Notes: generated by a model not told the origin, from the letters alone. A stretch of 60,000 bases of DNA from Adiantum capillus-veneris (GCA_014529385.2 CM043942.1:59699184-59759183), one strand, 5' to 3'; counted from the first letter of the stretch, positions 31,033 through 43,132 are shown. Numbers and translations: made by a program.

Positions 31033-32885
31033 TTATAGCCTCCCCCTAGCGTACACACTGTCCGGCCGTTCCGGTGGCCTTGCCCATGGGACCCATGTCC
31101 TTACATTACCCCCCCCCCCCCTTGGAGAATTGTTTTCATCCTTGAAAACAAACATAGGAAAATGTTTCTTAAGTGTGGAGACATTCTCCCATGTAGAACC
31201 TTTTTCAGGTCTATCTAGCCATTTTACCAACACCTGTCATCTGACATGATGTCTGGTATGAAGCTCATGAGAATCCAAAATATTTTTTGGCTCATGAGGA
31301 ATGCTTGGCAGTGCAATAAGGTCAACTAACACGCCTCTTTCAATGACATTATCATTTTGTCCTATCTGGTTTCGTAAACGACTAACATAAAAAACAGGAT
31401 GAACTCGTGAGTGCTCTGGAAGAGCTAACTTATAGGCCACTTGACCTATACATTTGAGAATGGTAAACGGTCCACAATAGCTTGGTGAAATTTTATCAAC
31501 TTTTCCCGTCTTCAGACTTTCTAAATGCTCTGGAACTTTCAGGAAAACCTTGTCTCCTTCTTCGAAAGTAGCAAGACATCGATGCTCATCTGCGTACTTC
31601 TTATATCGATCTTGAGCTTGCATACATTATGTCCGAGCAACTCAAAGCATGTCAAAATGGTCTTGAAGAAAATCCTTCGCTTGTTGTATCTTCTCCTTAG
31701 CCAACCCCACCGTAACGGGTGATCTAGGTTGAAATCCATACAAAAGCATAAATGGACTAAACCCTGTAGTCACATGCTTTGAACTATTATAAGCAAATTC
31801 CAATATAGGTAAGTAGTCTTTCCAATTGGTTTGCTTCTTGCTAACGTACGCTCTTAGCATATCCTCTAGCACTTGATTAACTCTTTCTGTTTGACCATCC
31901 AATTCTGGATGATTAGCCGTACTTAGATTAAGTTTAGTTTCCAACTTTTGGAACACAACTTTTGATCTTTATCACTAATGATACTAGCTGGAAGACCGTA
32001 GAGTTTATATATATGCTCTAAAAATAGTCGGGCAAATTCTGGTGTCTTAACCGTAGTCTTAGTGGGAATGAATCGACCCATCTTTGTGAGACGGTATACG
32101 ATTACCCAAATGGCATCATGGCCACGATTTGTAGGAGATAGTCCTACTACAAAATCCATAGAGATACTCTTCCGCTTACCTTGTGGAATCTCTAAAGGAT
32201 GTAAAAGGCCACCTACCTTGAGGCACTCTGCCTTATTAACTTGGCATTGTTGGCGGTTTAGTACGTACTCTTGAACATCATGATGTATACCCGCCCAATA
32301 AAATTGTCGTCGAACTAAGGCATACGTCTTACAGACACCTAGATGACCAGCACTTGGACTAACGTGACACTCAAATAAGATTTGGTGCCTAGTGTTTGAG
32401 TCCTTTGGCACACATACTCTACCTTTGTGGAGTTAGTAGCCATCATCAATGGAAAAATTCTTCCATTGCTTAAGCTCTTCTTGAGTAGGGGTGGAGCTCT
32501 CTTTGTTGGAATTTCTATCTGCGCATGCATAGACATGTCGATCTAGCTGTTCAGAGACATGTGAGTGTGAGGGATCCCTTTTTAAAACTTCACTCCACAC
32601 TTTAGCTTATGATTGATCTTGTGCACACTTGCCACGTAATGACTCCAAGAATCCACTCTTTAGTTAGGTGAAATCAAGTGAATTAATCTAAGGCATCCAG
32701 CTTAGTGCATCCGCTACTACATTATATCGCCCCTTGCGATATCGTAGCTTACAATCATAATCTTGAAGGATTTCTACCCATGTAGCTTTACGGCCCTTTA
32801 AGTATGTTTGAGTAGTAAACCATTTGATACTCTCATGGTCAAAAACTACTTCAAACTTGTAATGTCCCCAAATGGCCGACACCAA
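31033..32885 (-). pseudogene. Chromovirus (Ty3/gypsy with chromodomain) pol fragment
   Basis: Reading right to left: RNase H end (FDHESIKWF, YNVVADALSWMP) at 32885-32688; a degenerate stretch; integrase zinc finger (H and H in ECHVSPSAGHLG, but the first Cys of the CxxC pair is replaced in LNRQQCQ) and core ([23 protein letters not shown]) at 32411-31923; integrase end ([20 protein letters not shown]) at 31956-31642; then YCGPFTILKCIGQVAYKL and a chromodomain (MLVKWLDRPEKGSTWENV) at 31623-31033. Three or more frame breaks make it inactive. No LTRs were identified. A run of about 14 C lies at 31107-31121. Confidence 0.88.
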
Positions 32886-33543
32886 AACGGGATGGGATCC
32901 TTGACAGGTCTCTAGGTCTGATAAAAATCAGAGTCTCTAAATAAGAAAAATCCAAGAAATAGACCTTTACCATTGACAATGGCTTGTGTTTATAGCCTTA
33001 GAAGAAGACCTAGTCATGTCTCGCAACGAAAACAGGACAACGTAGTAAAAGTCCAAAAAAACTATTTCGGTCTTATATGTTTCACAAATTGGGCTAAGGT
33101 ATCCTCAACCAACTCTTTTTTCCCCCTAACCGATGTGAGGGCACACCCGCTGGTGAACTCCTCTTCCAAGTGAAGAAGTTTTCTAAACGTTTTAGTGCGC
33201 AGAGATGGATAGTTACCTGACTAATCAGGTCCAACCGTCCATGATTGACAACCTTAGTCAATCCGCACTTACCACCCCGCACTCACACATGATTCTTTGT
33301 TATTTAATTACTACCACGTTCTTATCACAATTAAACTAATGATTCCTTTTATCTTTCCTAACAGGATTTTATTAAAACAGCCCTTGAAAACAGTATTGAA
33401 AACATTCTTTTAGCAAACAGACATCTTTAAACTTAAGACATGGTTATGTCAATCAAAACATTGTCCATAATAACCATGACCAGTACTCTTCTTTTCTCAA
33501 GATTACCTAAAGGTGAAAAAATGGCACCCACTCCTTATTCACA
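32886..33543. other. Unclassified sequence left of CACTA-A copy 2
   Basis: No frame or motif recognised. With the CACTA nest removed it would continue directly into 49183-50339, so the two form one original locus. It may include decayed retroelement LTR sequence, but no partner copy is in the window. Confidence 0.5.
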
Positions 33544-33795
33544 CACTACAAGAGGTTGTGTGCTCTTGTGACGCTGTTAGCGACGAAAATACACTGGGTT
33601 TTTATAACCCCCGGCGTCGCTAAAACCGTCACTACGAGCGTCGCTATAGGCGTCGCCAAATGCGTCGCTATAAGCGTCGCTATATAGAGACGCTCATAGT
33701 GACGGTTATAGCGACGTTTACACAGAAGACTATAGCAACGCTCATAGCGACACTATAGAGCCATAAATAGCGACGGTTATAGCGACGCCCGAGAG
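33544..33795 (-). repeat. 3' subterminal repeats of CACTA-A copy 2
   Basis: TIR CACTACAAGAGG followed by dense direct and inverted copies of GCGTCGCTAT / ATAGCGACGC, about every 12 bp. Several have mutated (for example GTCACTACGAGC), consistent with age. Such arrays are the known binding sites of the TnpA-type protein in En/Spm elements. Confidence 0.88.
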
Positions 33796-34169
33796 ATTTT
33801 TTTTTTGGTGACAGGGCATTGAATACCGTGCCACCCATCAACCATATTGTACTTGATTCACTTTTAAAAAAAAGTGCAAGGGTAGATAATAGACCCAAAA
33901 TAGTCACCCACAAGACGCATTGTTTGCAAAATTGACAAGCGTAAAATTGACAATTGTACACATCATAGGCAAAATGAATTGATTGGCAAATGTAATAATG
34001 ACAATTGTACAACATCATAGGCATAAAGAATTGATTGGCAAAAGGAACTGCGATGACAAATGTAATAATATACATGGTTCAAAAAGACGTATAAAATCCG
34101 TCTCATGATACATAAGCTATGAGAAACCCTAAACTAATGCTATCTAGCTACGGCTAAACTGACGTCGTC

Positions 34170-35298
34170 TAGTAGACGTCTCATCACATCCAAGCGGCGT
34201 ATCTGTCGGATTCTGCAAAAAAAGACAATAAGACAGCTTTCAGTAAGTATAAACATATAACGACATTTATAAAACAATACAAAAAATAGAAAAGAGTAAA
34301 CCCTAATACTAACCATGCCGCCGCGAGAACTGAGAATGTCCATCAAGGCGTTTAAGCCCTTCCTGCCTGCGTACTCGCGCTCATACGGTGTGGGAGCACA
34401 TCGTGTCATCGACCACTGTCAAAACATACAAAGATTTCATTATGTTAGAATTAAAAAACTCATAAACCCTAAACTATCGAACATAAAGAGCAATGCGAAA
34501 ACACTTACAAAATCGGCCTCAAATGATGCCTATCCACCTCTCCCCAAGTGGTGCGAGATCCCTGCCTCTACTCGCGCTCTCGCTGCATCCTTTTGTTGCT
34601 TCCACTTGTCGGGATTCTCGCGCGCTGATTTCTTCGCATTCTTCTAATCTTCTTTGGCCAGCCAATCTCGCCTGTTCCACCCATTCTTGATTGCTTTTTG
34701 CACTTCGGAACGCTTGTGTTTGCAGTATTCGCGCATTCGAATCTTCATCAGGTCTTCATTGAAGCACCGATCCCGTGTTGGAACGGGAAACTCATCATGA
34801 AGTATGTTGATGACTCTGTTTTTTAAATCACTTGTTACTTCACTCCATTTGTTTAGTATGTAGTGTCTAAACAGCTGAGAGCAAAGACCATGCATGCGCG
34901 AGATCACCTTCTTGCCATCATCATCCATGATGATGCCGCTGCTGAAGTCGACAGAGTAAGGCAAGCCCTCTGGCCGGTGACGCGTGAACCTGGGTGTCCT
35001 GGCAGGGGTCTCTAGCGGCGTGTCAATGGGGGTACGGACGTCAGGTGTCTCCACCGGCGTCTATGCCCCAAAGCGAGGAGTGTCGAGTGGGGTGGCTCCT
35101 GGCGGAGTAGGTAGAGGTGTGTAGCTGCTAGGAATAGTCAGCCGCGCAAAACCTGGCATAGATGGCGATGCTGTGGCTTGTGTGGAGGCGGGCAAAGAAG
35201 GGGAGGGTAAAGAGCCTCGTCGAACACGAGGCGGTGTGGAGGCATCGGCGGCGGAATCCCCACAACAACCGCCACCGCCACCACTAGAGCGCCGGTGT
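34170..35298 (-). pseudogene. TnpA of CACTA-A copy 2, 3' part
   Basis: Carries the end of exon 1 (35298 to 34509), exon 2 (34415 to 34314, 102 bp) and a short last exon near 34213-34170. It has the conserved WSEVTSDLKNRVINILHDEF and RMREYCKHKRSEVQKAIKNG regions. In-frame TAGs lie at 35061-35063 and 34644-34646. Copy 1 inserted at TGT (35296-35298). With the other part (42954-43132) exon 1 totals 969 bp, the same as in copies 1 and 3. Confidence 0.88.
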
Positions 35299-35530
35299 CA
35301 CTACAAGAGGTTGTGTGCTCTTGTGACGCTGTTAGCAACGGAAATACACTGGGTTTTTATAACCCCCGGCGTCGCTAAAACCGTCGCTAACAGCGTCGCT
35401 ACGAGAGCGTCGCTATAGGCGTCGCTATATAGCGACGCTCATAGCGACGCCTATAGCGACGCTCTCACAGAAGAGTATAGCGACGCATATAGCGACGCTA
35501 CAGAGCCATAAATAGCGACGCGTGAGAGAA
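35299..35530 (-). repeat. 3' subterminal repeats of CACTA-A copy 1
   Basis: TIR followed by GCGTCGCTAT and ATAGCGACGC units in both orientations (for example around TATATAGCGACG at about 35425). Also holds GGGTTTTTATAACCCCC, a small palindrome present in all copies near the 3' end. Confidence 0.9.
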
Positions 35531-35881
35531 TATTTTTTTGGTGGCAGGGCATTGAATGCCCTGCCACCCATCAACCATATTGTACTTGATTCAGTTTTTA
35601 AAAAAAGTGCAAAATAATAGACCCAAAATAGTCACCCACAAGACGCATTGTTTGCAAAATTGACAATTGTACACATCATAGGCAAACTGAATTGATTGGT
35701 AAATGTAATAATGACAATTGTACAACATCATAGGCATAAAGAATTGATTGGCAAAAGGAATTGCGGTGACAAATGTAATAATATACATGGTTCAAAAAGA
35801 CGTATAAAATCCGTCTCATGATACATAAGCTACGAGAAACCCTAAACTAATGCTATCTAGCTACGGCTAAACTGACGTCGT

Positions 35882-37195
35882 CTAATCAGACGTCTCATCG
35901 CGTCCAAGCGGCGTATCTGTCGGATTCTGCAAAAAAAGACAATAAGACAGTTTTCAGTAAATATAAACATATAACGACATTTCTAAAACAATACAAAAAA
36001 TAAAAAAGAGTAAACCCTAATACTAACCATGCCGCCGCGAGAACTGAGAATGTCCATCAGGGCGTTTAAGCCCTTCCTGCCTGCGTACTCGCGCTCGTAC
36101 GGTGTGGGATCACGTCCTGTCATCGACCACTATCAAAACATACAAAGATTTCATTATGTTAGAACTAAAAAACTCATAAACCCTAAACTATCGAACATGC
36201 ATAAAGAGCAATGTGAAAAGACTTACAAAATCGGCCTCAAATGATGCCCATCCACCGCTCCCCAAGTGGTGCGAGCTCCCTGCCTCTACTCGCGCTCTGG
36301 CTGCATCCTTTTGTTGCTTCCACTTGTCGGGATTCTCGCGCGCTGCTTTCTTCTCATTCTTCCAATCTTCTTTGGCCAGCCAATCTGGCCTATTCCACCC
36401 ATTCTTGATTGCTTTTTGCACTTCGGAACGCTTGTGTTTGCAGTATTCGCGCATTCGAATCTTCATCAGGTCTTCATTGAAGCGTTGATCCCGTGTTGGA
36501 ACGGGAAACTCATCATGAAGTATGCTGATGACTCTGTTTTTTAAATCACTTGGTACTTCACTCCATTTGTTTAGTATATAGTGTCTAAACAGCTGAGAGC
36601 AAAGACCACGCATGCGCGAGATCACCTTCTTGCCGTCATCATCCATGATGATGCCGCCGCTGATGTCGACGGAGTAAGGCAAGCCCTCTGGCCGGTGACG
36701 CGTGAACCTGGGTGTCCCGGCAGGGGTCTCTAGCGGCGTGTCGATGGGGGTACGGACGTCAGGTGTCTCCACCGACGTCTGGGCGCCGAAGCGAGGAGTG
36801 TCGAGTGGGGTGGCTCCTGGCGGAGTAGGTAGAGGTGTGTAGCTTCTAGGAACAGTCAGCCGTGCAAAACCTGGCGTAGATGGCGATGCTGTGGCTGGTG
36901 TGGGGGCGGGCAAAGAAGGGGAGGGTAAAGAGCCTCGTCGAACACGAGGCGGTGTGGAGGCATCGGTGGCGGAATCCCCACAACAACCGCCACCGCCACC
37001 ACTAGAGCGCCGGTGTCTAGACCAGTGTGACGCTCGTCTCGTCGACGCCGAAGCTTCAGAGCGCGCCGAATGCTCCGAAAGAGAGGGAGATGCGGATGGT
37101 GTAGGAACGCGCGATGATGCGCCAGAGCGATGACGCTCCACGTACCACTGTCTCTGCTGCGGTGACAAAGAAGAAAGAAACTCCTCATCATCCAT
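35882..37195 (-). CDS. TnpA-like protein of CACTA-A copy 1 (371 aa, three exons)
   Basis: Exons 37195-36227 (969 bp), 36129-36028 (102 bp) and 35926-35882 (45 bp), all joined in phase 0 at GT/AG sites. The ATG follows an acceptor-like CAG, as in copy 3 (GTATGGATGATGAGGAG). Residues 1-190 are Ser/Pro/Thr/Arg-rich with TPxxTP repeats; 200-320 hold the plant En/Spm-type transposase 24-like domain (WSEVPSDLKNRVISILHDEF, MREYCKHKRSEVQKAIKNGW, DWLAKEDW). In En/Spm, TnpA binds subterminal repeats and brings the ends together; the 12-bp GCGTCGCTAT arrays here are the likely target. No stop or frameshift is seen. It lies 3' of TnpD on the same strand. Confidence 0.85.
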
Positions 37196-37467
37196 ACCTC
37201 CATTAAACACACGAATATTTAAACTTAATATTGAATGAATAGAGTAGACAATGACGCAAAGACCATTAAATACAATGACGTAATGACGCATATAAATACA
37301 ATGACGCAATGAATTGAGTGATAGAAGAGGCAAGTCGAAAACTCAGAATTTTCAATCAAAAGATGTGAGCGCGAGTAGAAAAGAGCGTTATACACCATGG
37401 AAGCTACTTAGAGAGCCAGAGCTTTTACAGCACGGAGCAAAATTGTTCAAATACAATATTTGTGGCT

Positions 37468-40400
37468 TTAAGAGATCTCTCTCTCATCCTCGCATAACTC
37501 AGCATAACTTCCTATATCTATATAGAGCTCTCCGTTTAAACACATATCCTCTGTTTCATTTTGTAGCTCCTCTGCATGCACCCCATATAGAGTAGTAGCA
37601 TCTTGATACTCGTCTGGCACCACCGCAGCGGCTTCTGATTGAGCATCTTCTCTGATATCCTCCATTGATGTCGTTGTGATTGGTACATGGTAGCCTTCAT
37701 ACGTCCTTGCACTACGAGGGGCTACCTCTATGACGTACCACCAGTTTGATGTAGACTTTGTAGGATGAAATACTACCTGCCAGAGCCACATAACTTACAT
37801 GAGAGCTTTCAAGCACATAACTTGTAAAAGGGGGATGTTAACTATTTATATACTTACTTGTTCACAATGCTCGGGTAGTACGAAAGTGTCTCTTAGGTCA
37901 GTCCATTTCTTAGTAGAATCCACCTCAAGAAAACCAGACTCTCCTCTACGCACAGTAGCGTTTCGACCCTCCATGATTATCTTGAACCATTGCACGTCGA
38001 ACAAGCCGACAAAAAATCCTCTGTAATCGATCCTCAAAATCTCTTGCAGCGTGCCGAAGTAAGTGAGTTCCGCCACCACGGGATCTGCATCAGAGGAACG
38101 TCGTCGACTAGAGTGTTCAAATTTTGCCATGATTCCACAATCTTGAGTAAAACGCTTTTTGTCGATTCGTTCCACCCTAAAATGTCGACCTTTACACCAT
38201 GCTGCTGTGTATGACTTATACTACAACGAACAAAGATTATGAGTGGCCGTTCAAACGTTTAGAAATAAAGTCACTTGCTAGTCGTACATTGCAAACTTAC
38301 CTTGGTCGCGCAACCCCGAGAGTACTCCCACTCTTCTTCAGTCACTTCGTCACCGCATTGTTGTGCGCTTTTCAATTGGTTGTGCAACCATCTTAAGCTC
38401 ATGAAGGTTGGTAGGCTCTCTAGAACCGCTGGATAGTGCATCGGTGGTCGTCTTCCCCGTCTCCACTCGATTCGTGCCCTTTGTCGCTCTTGCTTTGCAT
38501 CCTCATATTGTGAAATCCACTTTTGCATCACTGGATTGTAAAGCATGCAAAATCGGTTGATTTTAGCCTCTAGATCTTCCATCATCTTCTTCTCAACACC
38601 GAGATTGCACATGACAATCTCAGATATGCGCTCATCATCTATGGTTCGCCATAGCGTGTCCCGGGATTTATCAAATCCGTCTAGCCACTCTCCAATGTAC
38701 ACTAGGGACTCTGATACCAACCAACCTTCTGCCATGCTACCCTCCGGACGTGCCTTTTGACGCACATATCCCTTAAGCGTTTTCATGAAACGCTCTAAAA
38801 AGAACATCCATCTGGAATGAACTGTGCCAGCTATTTCCACCTCATCAACTATGTGAACAAGAAGATGCACCTGAATGGTTAGTATTGTAGTAGGAAAATG
38901 TTTCTCAAACATGCACACAAGCTCCGCAGCATTTAGTTTGGCGAATGGTATGGAGTCTACGTCGATCTCCTTTTGTGAGATCCATTGCACCAGCTTTGCA
39001 AGTTTGTAGATTGTGTTACGGATGTCGAGAGACAAACATCCCTCAATGGCAACCGGTAAAATAAACTGTAAAGTATGTGCAGCAATGATATTAAAGTCCA
39101 CATTTTATGCAATGATATTAAAGTCCACTATGAACGTACCTGACACATTTTATGCCAATCGTGTGACTTCAAACCGGTAAGCTTTCCTTCTTTAGTAAAA
39201 CACGTTCCGAGCGAGTGCATTACGCCAGTGGGGGTCCGCAAAGATCGAATGGCCTCTTTTACTTTGCGTTCTTGGGCTCCTGTGAAAATCCATGGTGCTT
39301 TAGGAAGTTTTATCGATCCATCAGATGCTGTTTGCGCCCAATATTGCTCCATACGTTCCACATTTCTAAGGTCAACTCTGGCTCCCAAAGTATCTTTCTT
39401 GCCGGTCAAATGGTCCCATAGTAGATTACCCACATTCTTGAATATGTGCATTGGATCGAGCAAGTGATTGATCACGAGTCGGGGCCAGTATGGTAACTCG
39501 TACCATAGAGATAGTCTCTTCATCCCTGGAGGCAATCCGTCATCGCACATCTCCTTCTGCTCTAACCATGCTTGTGCAGACATCCTTGGTGGCTCTCTTC
39601 CCAAAAAGCCGTCGCGTAACACATGATTCTCTGGAAGATACGCTTGATGACCTTCGTAGATTTGCTTCTTCAGTGAGGGTGCCCTACGTGCATTCAGTCT
39701 AGGTCCACATGTGACACATGCTCTGTATCCGCTTGTTTGAAGCCCTGCATGTATACACATGATAATAGATCAACTATGGGAAAAAACAAGATTTACAGTG
39801 TCTGAGTGAGGAGTGTCAATAGATCACCTGAGCATTCTGTTAGCCCGGGATAGTCCTGCATGGTCCACATTAGAATACCTGTGATCAAAGCATTCCGTCG
39901 TCCTGTGTGTCGGCTCATATCCACCACCTCTATGCCAATCCACAATTGTTGTAGCTCTTCCAATAGTGGACGAAGATACACATCCATATTCCCCACTTTA
40001 TATCGCCCTGGCACAATTAAGCTTAGCCATAGGTGCCCCTTCATCGTAGTCAACCACGGGGGAATGTTGTAGTTGACGATGACAACGGGCCATACACTGT
40101 AAGATGTTGATCTTTGACCAAATGGATTTACGCCATCCATAGCCAGGCCTAAGCGCAAATTTCGAGCTTCCCTGGAAAAATCCGACCATGTTCCATCTAT
40201 ATGTTTCCAGGCTGCGCAATCTGCAGGAATTCGTAGCACACCATCCGAAGATTTATTCTCCTCATGCCATGATGCTAGGGCGGCCATGGACTTACATTCG
40301 AAGAAATGCTTGATGCGAGGAAGCAAAGGAAAATGTCGCAAAACCTTTTGTGGAATTTTTGTCTCGTGGAGATCTACTCGATATCTTTCGGAATCACTTT

Positions 40401-41196
40401 TCGGACACTTCTCCATGTCTGTGTATTCCCCTCTGAAAAGAATGCAGTCATTAGGACAAGCGTGGATAGAATTGTAATCCATCCCCAAGTTTTGCAAAAT
40501 CTTTCTTGCTTCATCTCGGGAATCTGGCATCACATTGTCAGCTGGTAGAATGTGCTCTTTCAGCAATCTACACAACATAAAAATATGATACAGTCGTGTA
40601 AAAATCTATCAGATCATTATACATTTAGAGTTCTATTAAAGTAAACTAATTGTAATAGATCACCTGAAAAGCGCTGTGACGCTAGTGTCACTCCATCCAA
40701 ACTTTGCCTACATGTTGAGAAGAACCAGGAGTGCTTTCAATCTAGACATACGTGCTCCATTATACAATGACGTATCGGCTTCACTTTTCATATCATCATA
40801 GATAAGCCTTTCTGAATCCATGATCGTCTCGATCATTTCATCAATCTCGGGCTCAAACATTGCCTCGTTGGGAATGTGCTCTGCATGATCATCCCCCGAG
40901 ATGTCAGAGGGTACATCTTGTGGCCTCACATCTGCTGCTTGACCAAAGCGCCTGCGAATACGTCTATTGGGTTGCAAGATTGCTGCTTGTTGGCCAGCGT
41001 CAGAGTCCGACGAGTTATAATTGGCAACAACTCGATCTATAATAGATGGATCGAACTCGCCAAATTCGCGAAGGTGCTGCAAAGAAACACGTCTTGTCCG
41101 TCGCACAGCATGCTTGCATTGATTACAAGGACATAAGACCCTCGTTGAGAGATAGGTGTTTCGGTTGGACGGTCCCACATCCTCGTCGCTACTCAT
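37468..41196 (-). pseudogene. TnpD transposase of CACTA-A copy 1 (one nonsense codon)
   Basis: Six exons: 41196-40664, 40567-39828, 39744-39140, 39065-38301, 38220-37858, 37776-37468, with the same lengths and phases as copy 3. Domains are the Cys-rich transposase-associated domain, tnp2-type transposase, DUF4218 and DUF4216. The only truncating lesion I see is TAG at 40708-40710 (codon 163), where copies 2 and 3 have CAG (Gln). In addition one Cys of the CPKC pair is Ser (CPKS). The element could still be moved by copy 3-type transposase. Confidence 0.92.
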
Positions 41197-41258
41197 AATG
41201 AGGATAAAAATCTTTTAACCTAGACAAAAAATTTAATATTCTATTGGCATTCTTCGTC

Positions 41259-41262
<4 letters not shown>

Positions 41263-41313
<51 letters not shown>
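41263..41313. repeat. CT microsatellite upstream of TnpD (copy 1)
   Basis: A pure CT run about 70 bp upstream of the TnpD ATG. The corresponding runs are at 47201-47256 (copy 2) and, as GA, at about 51992-52038 (copy 3). Conserved placement suggests a 5' UTR tract; GA/CT runs near plant starts can bind GAGA-type factors, but that is inference. Confidence 0.75.
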
Positions 41314-41314
<1 letters not shown>

Positions 41315-41694
41315 ACCTCACATTCTCTAGTCATGTCCAATCCCCGCACACCTCGGTCTAGAGGTGCACGGAGATCAGAACCACCGGGTTATAATCTCGT
41401 CTTTATTGGTCAATACCTATATTTGTGGGTACAAGAAATCTACACACCCACGTCTACATGATACTGCATGTAGTGGACAAAATCCCTTTGCCTCTTCTCT
41501 AGCTGTAGCACTTCACTTCATCTTAACATCTTTTCACAGTAGATCTTTTCACTGTTCGTCTAACTCTAAACCCTAAACCGTAAGTAATTCTTGCGTGGAC
41601 TCGATCTAACGTAAATAAGCGTAAATCTAAATAAACGTAAATCTAACTAAAAATAAAGCTAAATCTAATTTAACGTAAGTCTAATGACTAGAGG

Positions 41695-41892
41695 TTGTTT
41701 AGATGGTCATTGTGTCGGGGATGTAGTGACTCTTGCCGCCCTGAAGATCCACCTTCTTCCCTATCTTCTGAAGACATTTCACCAGTACTTTTGGATCGAC
41801 GGAGCCCACCATGAGTGAAGGCAGCAATACCCTATATTCCATTGAGGGCTTTCTTTACCCGCTTCATGCAGGCATCACAGTCTATGGAGACC
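41695..41892 (-). pseudogene. Captured HMA-domain gene fragment (copy 1)
   Basis: On the minus strand it reads VSIDCDACMKRVKKALNGI, stop, then in another frame VGSVDPKVLVKCLQKIGKK. Together these are the start (metal-binding CxxC) and end of a heavy-metal-associated domain as in plant isoprenylated HMA proteins, lacking the middle strands. It lies in the 5' region upstream of TnpD, on the same strand. It is broken and probably has no protein product, but is kept in all three copies. Confidence 0.7.
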
Positions 41893-41989
41893 CGCATCTA
41901 ATCTAATATAACGTAAATCTAAATCTAGCTTAAATAAACAGAAATCTAGTTAAAAATAAATCTAAATCTAATTTAATGTAAGTCTACAT

Positions 41990-42473
41990 ATAACTTAATC
42001 TTTAACGTCTTTTAAGATAGTTTCCTACGACGTTATAACTCTCTTCTTCCTGTGTGTGTGCGCGTGTGTGGATGTGTGTGCCAATAAAAAGAGATAAATG
42101 GTATAACCTTTCTATCACCCATGCCAAGTATGATAGATTGGTTATGCCATTTCCCTCTTGAATAATAGGTCCTGAGTTCAACTCCTCGTCGGCTAGATCT
42201 TTAGGTCTTTTAATTTTAATTAGTTTCCTACGACGTTAAATTAGTTTCTCTCTCTTTCTCTCTCAATGTGTGTGCATTTTTTTGGATCGTATGCATGTTT
42301 TCTCTCTCTTTTCCTCTCTCAATGTGTGCGTTTTTTGTTTATGCATGTTCTCTCTCTCTTTTCCTCTCTCAATGCGTGCGTTTTTTGTTTATGCATGCTC
42401 TCTCTCTCTTTTTCTCTCTCAATGTGTGTGTGCATTCTTTGTTTATGTATGTGTGTGCGTTTTTGTTTTTGTT

Positions 42474-42523
<50 letters not shown>

Positions 42524-42700
42524 AACACTATGTGTGTGTGTGTATGTGTGTGTGTGAGAGAGAGAGAGAGGGAGAGAGAAAGAGGGGAAGGGAACATGAG
42601 AATGAGGAGAGGGAAGGAGCATACCTGGCTCTCCTTCCTCTCCTCGTGTGTGTGTGTGTGTGTGGAGAAGAAAAAGAGAAAGAGAGAGAGAGAGTGAGGG
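41990..42700 (-). repeat. 5' region with repeated TCTCTTTTCCTCTCTCAATG units and GT/GA microsatellites (copy 1)
   Basis: Contains three to four tandem units of about 60 bp (TCTCTCTCTTTTCCTCTCTCAATGTGTGCG, then TTTTTTGTTTATGCATG) at about 42240-42475, then CT, GT and GA runs. The same array occurs at 48600-48850 (copy 2) and 50790-51060 (copy 3). Frames here are low-complexity and not genes. About 42060-42210 holds a block ending CCTGAGTTCAACTCCTCGTC that resembles a tRNA B-box. Confidence 0.75.
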
Positions 42701-42794
42701 AGAGCATTACCTGCTCTTTGCTTGAGGGCGCCGAAAAACTCAGATCTGAGATCTGAGCTTTTGGGCGCGCTCGGTTATTTTTTTTACCCCAGCT

Positions 42795-42888
42795 GGCGTC
42801 GCTATGAGCGTCGCTATGAGCGTCGCAAATTTACAAATAAATTTGCGACGCTCATAGCGACGCTTATAGCGACGCTCATAGCGACGCC
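42795..42888. repeat. Long palindrome near 5' end of CACTA-A copy 1
   Basis: Left arm GGCGTCGCTATGAGC... (38 bp) and right arm (50 bp) made of the same GCGTCGCTATGA units around GCAAATTT. The left arm has lost one 12-bp unit compared with copy 3, where the arms are perfect. Within 160 bp of the TIR at 42950. Confidence 0.9.
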
Positions 42889-42953
42889 GGGAAATTTTTT
42901 TTTGAGCGTCGCTGTGTGAGCATCGCTAATATGAAGAGCCTCTTGTAGTGTGT

Positions 42954-43132
42954 CTAGATGAGTGTGAAGATCGTCTCGTCGACGCCGAAGCTTCGGAGCG
43001 CGCCGAATGCTCCGATAGAGAGGGAGATGCGGATGGAGTAGGAACGCGCGATGATGCACCAGAGCGATGACGCTCCACCTACCACTGTCTCTGCTGCGGT
43101 GACAAAGAAGAAAGGAACTCCTCATCATCCAT
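42954..43132 (-). pseudogene. TnpA of CACTA-A copy 2, 5' part of exon 1
   Basis: Begins with ATG at 43132 (MDDEEFLSSLSPQQRQW) and is cut at 42953 by insertion of copy 1 and its TGT duplication. 179 bp here plus 790 bp at 34509-35298 give the full 969-bp exon. Confidence 0.9.

Larger units (their letters stand above)
35299..42950 (-). mobile_element. CACTA-A copy 1 (inner, nested in copy 2)
   Basis: 7,652 bp with CACTACAAGAGG ends at 35299 and 42950 and the 3-bp duplication TGT (35296-35298, 42951-42953). It inserted in exon 1 of the copy 2 TnpA gene in the same orientation. On the minus strand: 5' palindrome (42888-42795), microsatellites, HMA fragment, TnpD with one nonsense codon, intact TnpA, 3' subterminal repeats (35530-35299). 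The 5' region shares a deletion with copy 3, so these two are closest relatives. Confidence 0.96.

Noticed and set aside
32858-32870. TGTAATGTCCCC, like the start of many plant LTRs
   Set aside because: It falls within the RNase H coding match of the chromovirus fragment (GHYKFEVVF on the minus strand), so the motif is explained by codons. No partner LTR was found.
35173-35418. Frames antisense to the TnpA Ser/Pro-rich region, also at 36856-37212 and 56086-56442
   Set aside because: Shadows of the GC-rich TnpA exon; the sense frame has splice sites and the conserved domain.
41364-41576. A 70-codon frame opposite the TnpD strand, repeated at 47308-47520 and 51728-51940
   Set aside because: It recurs only because the CACTA copies are homologous. 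Changes between copies do not favour silent sites, and a second frame over the same DNA is equally open.
42266-42756. Long frames of Ser-Leu-Ser-Leu and Cys-Val-Cys-Val repeats (also 48624-49151 and 50546-51038)
   Set aside because: They are translations of CT and GT microsatellites in several frames and on both strands, without start context or codon structure.
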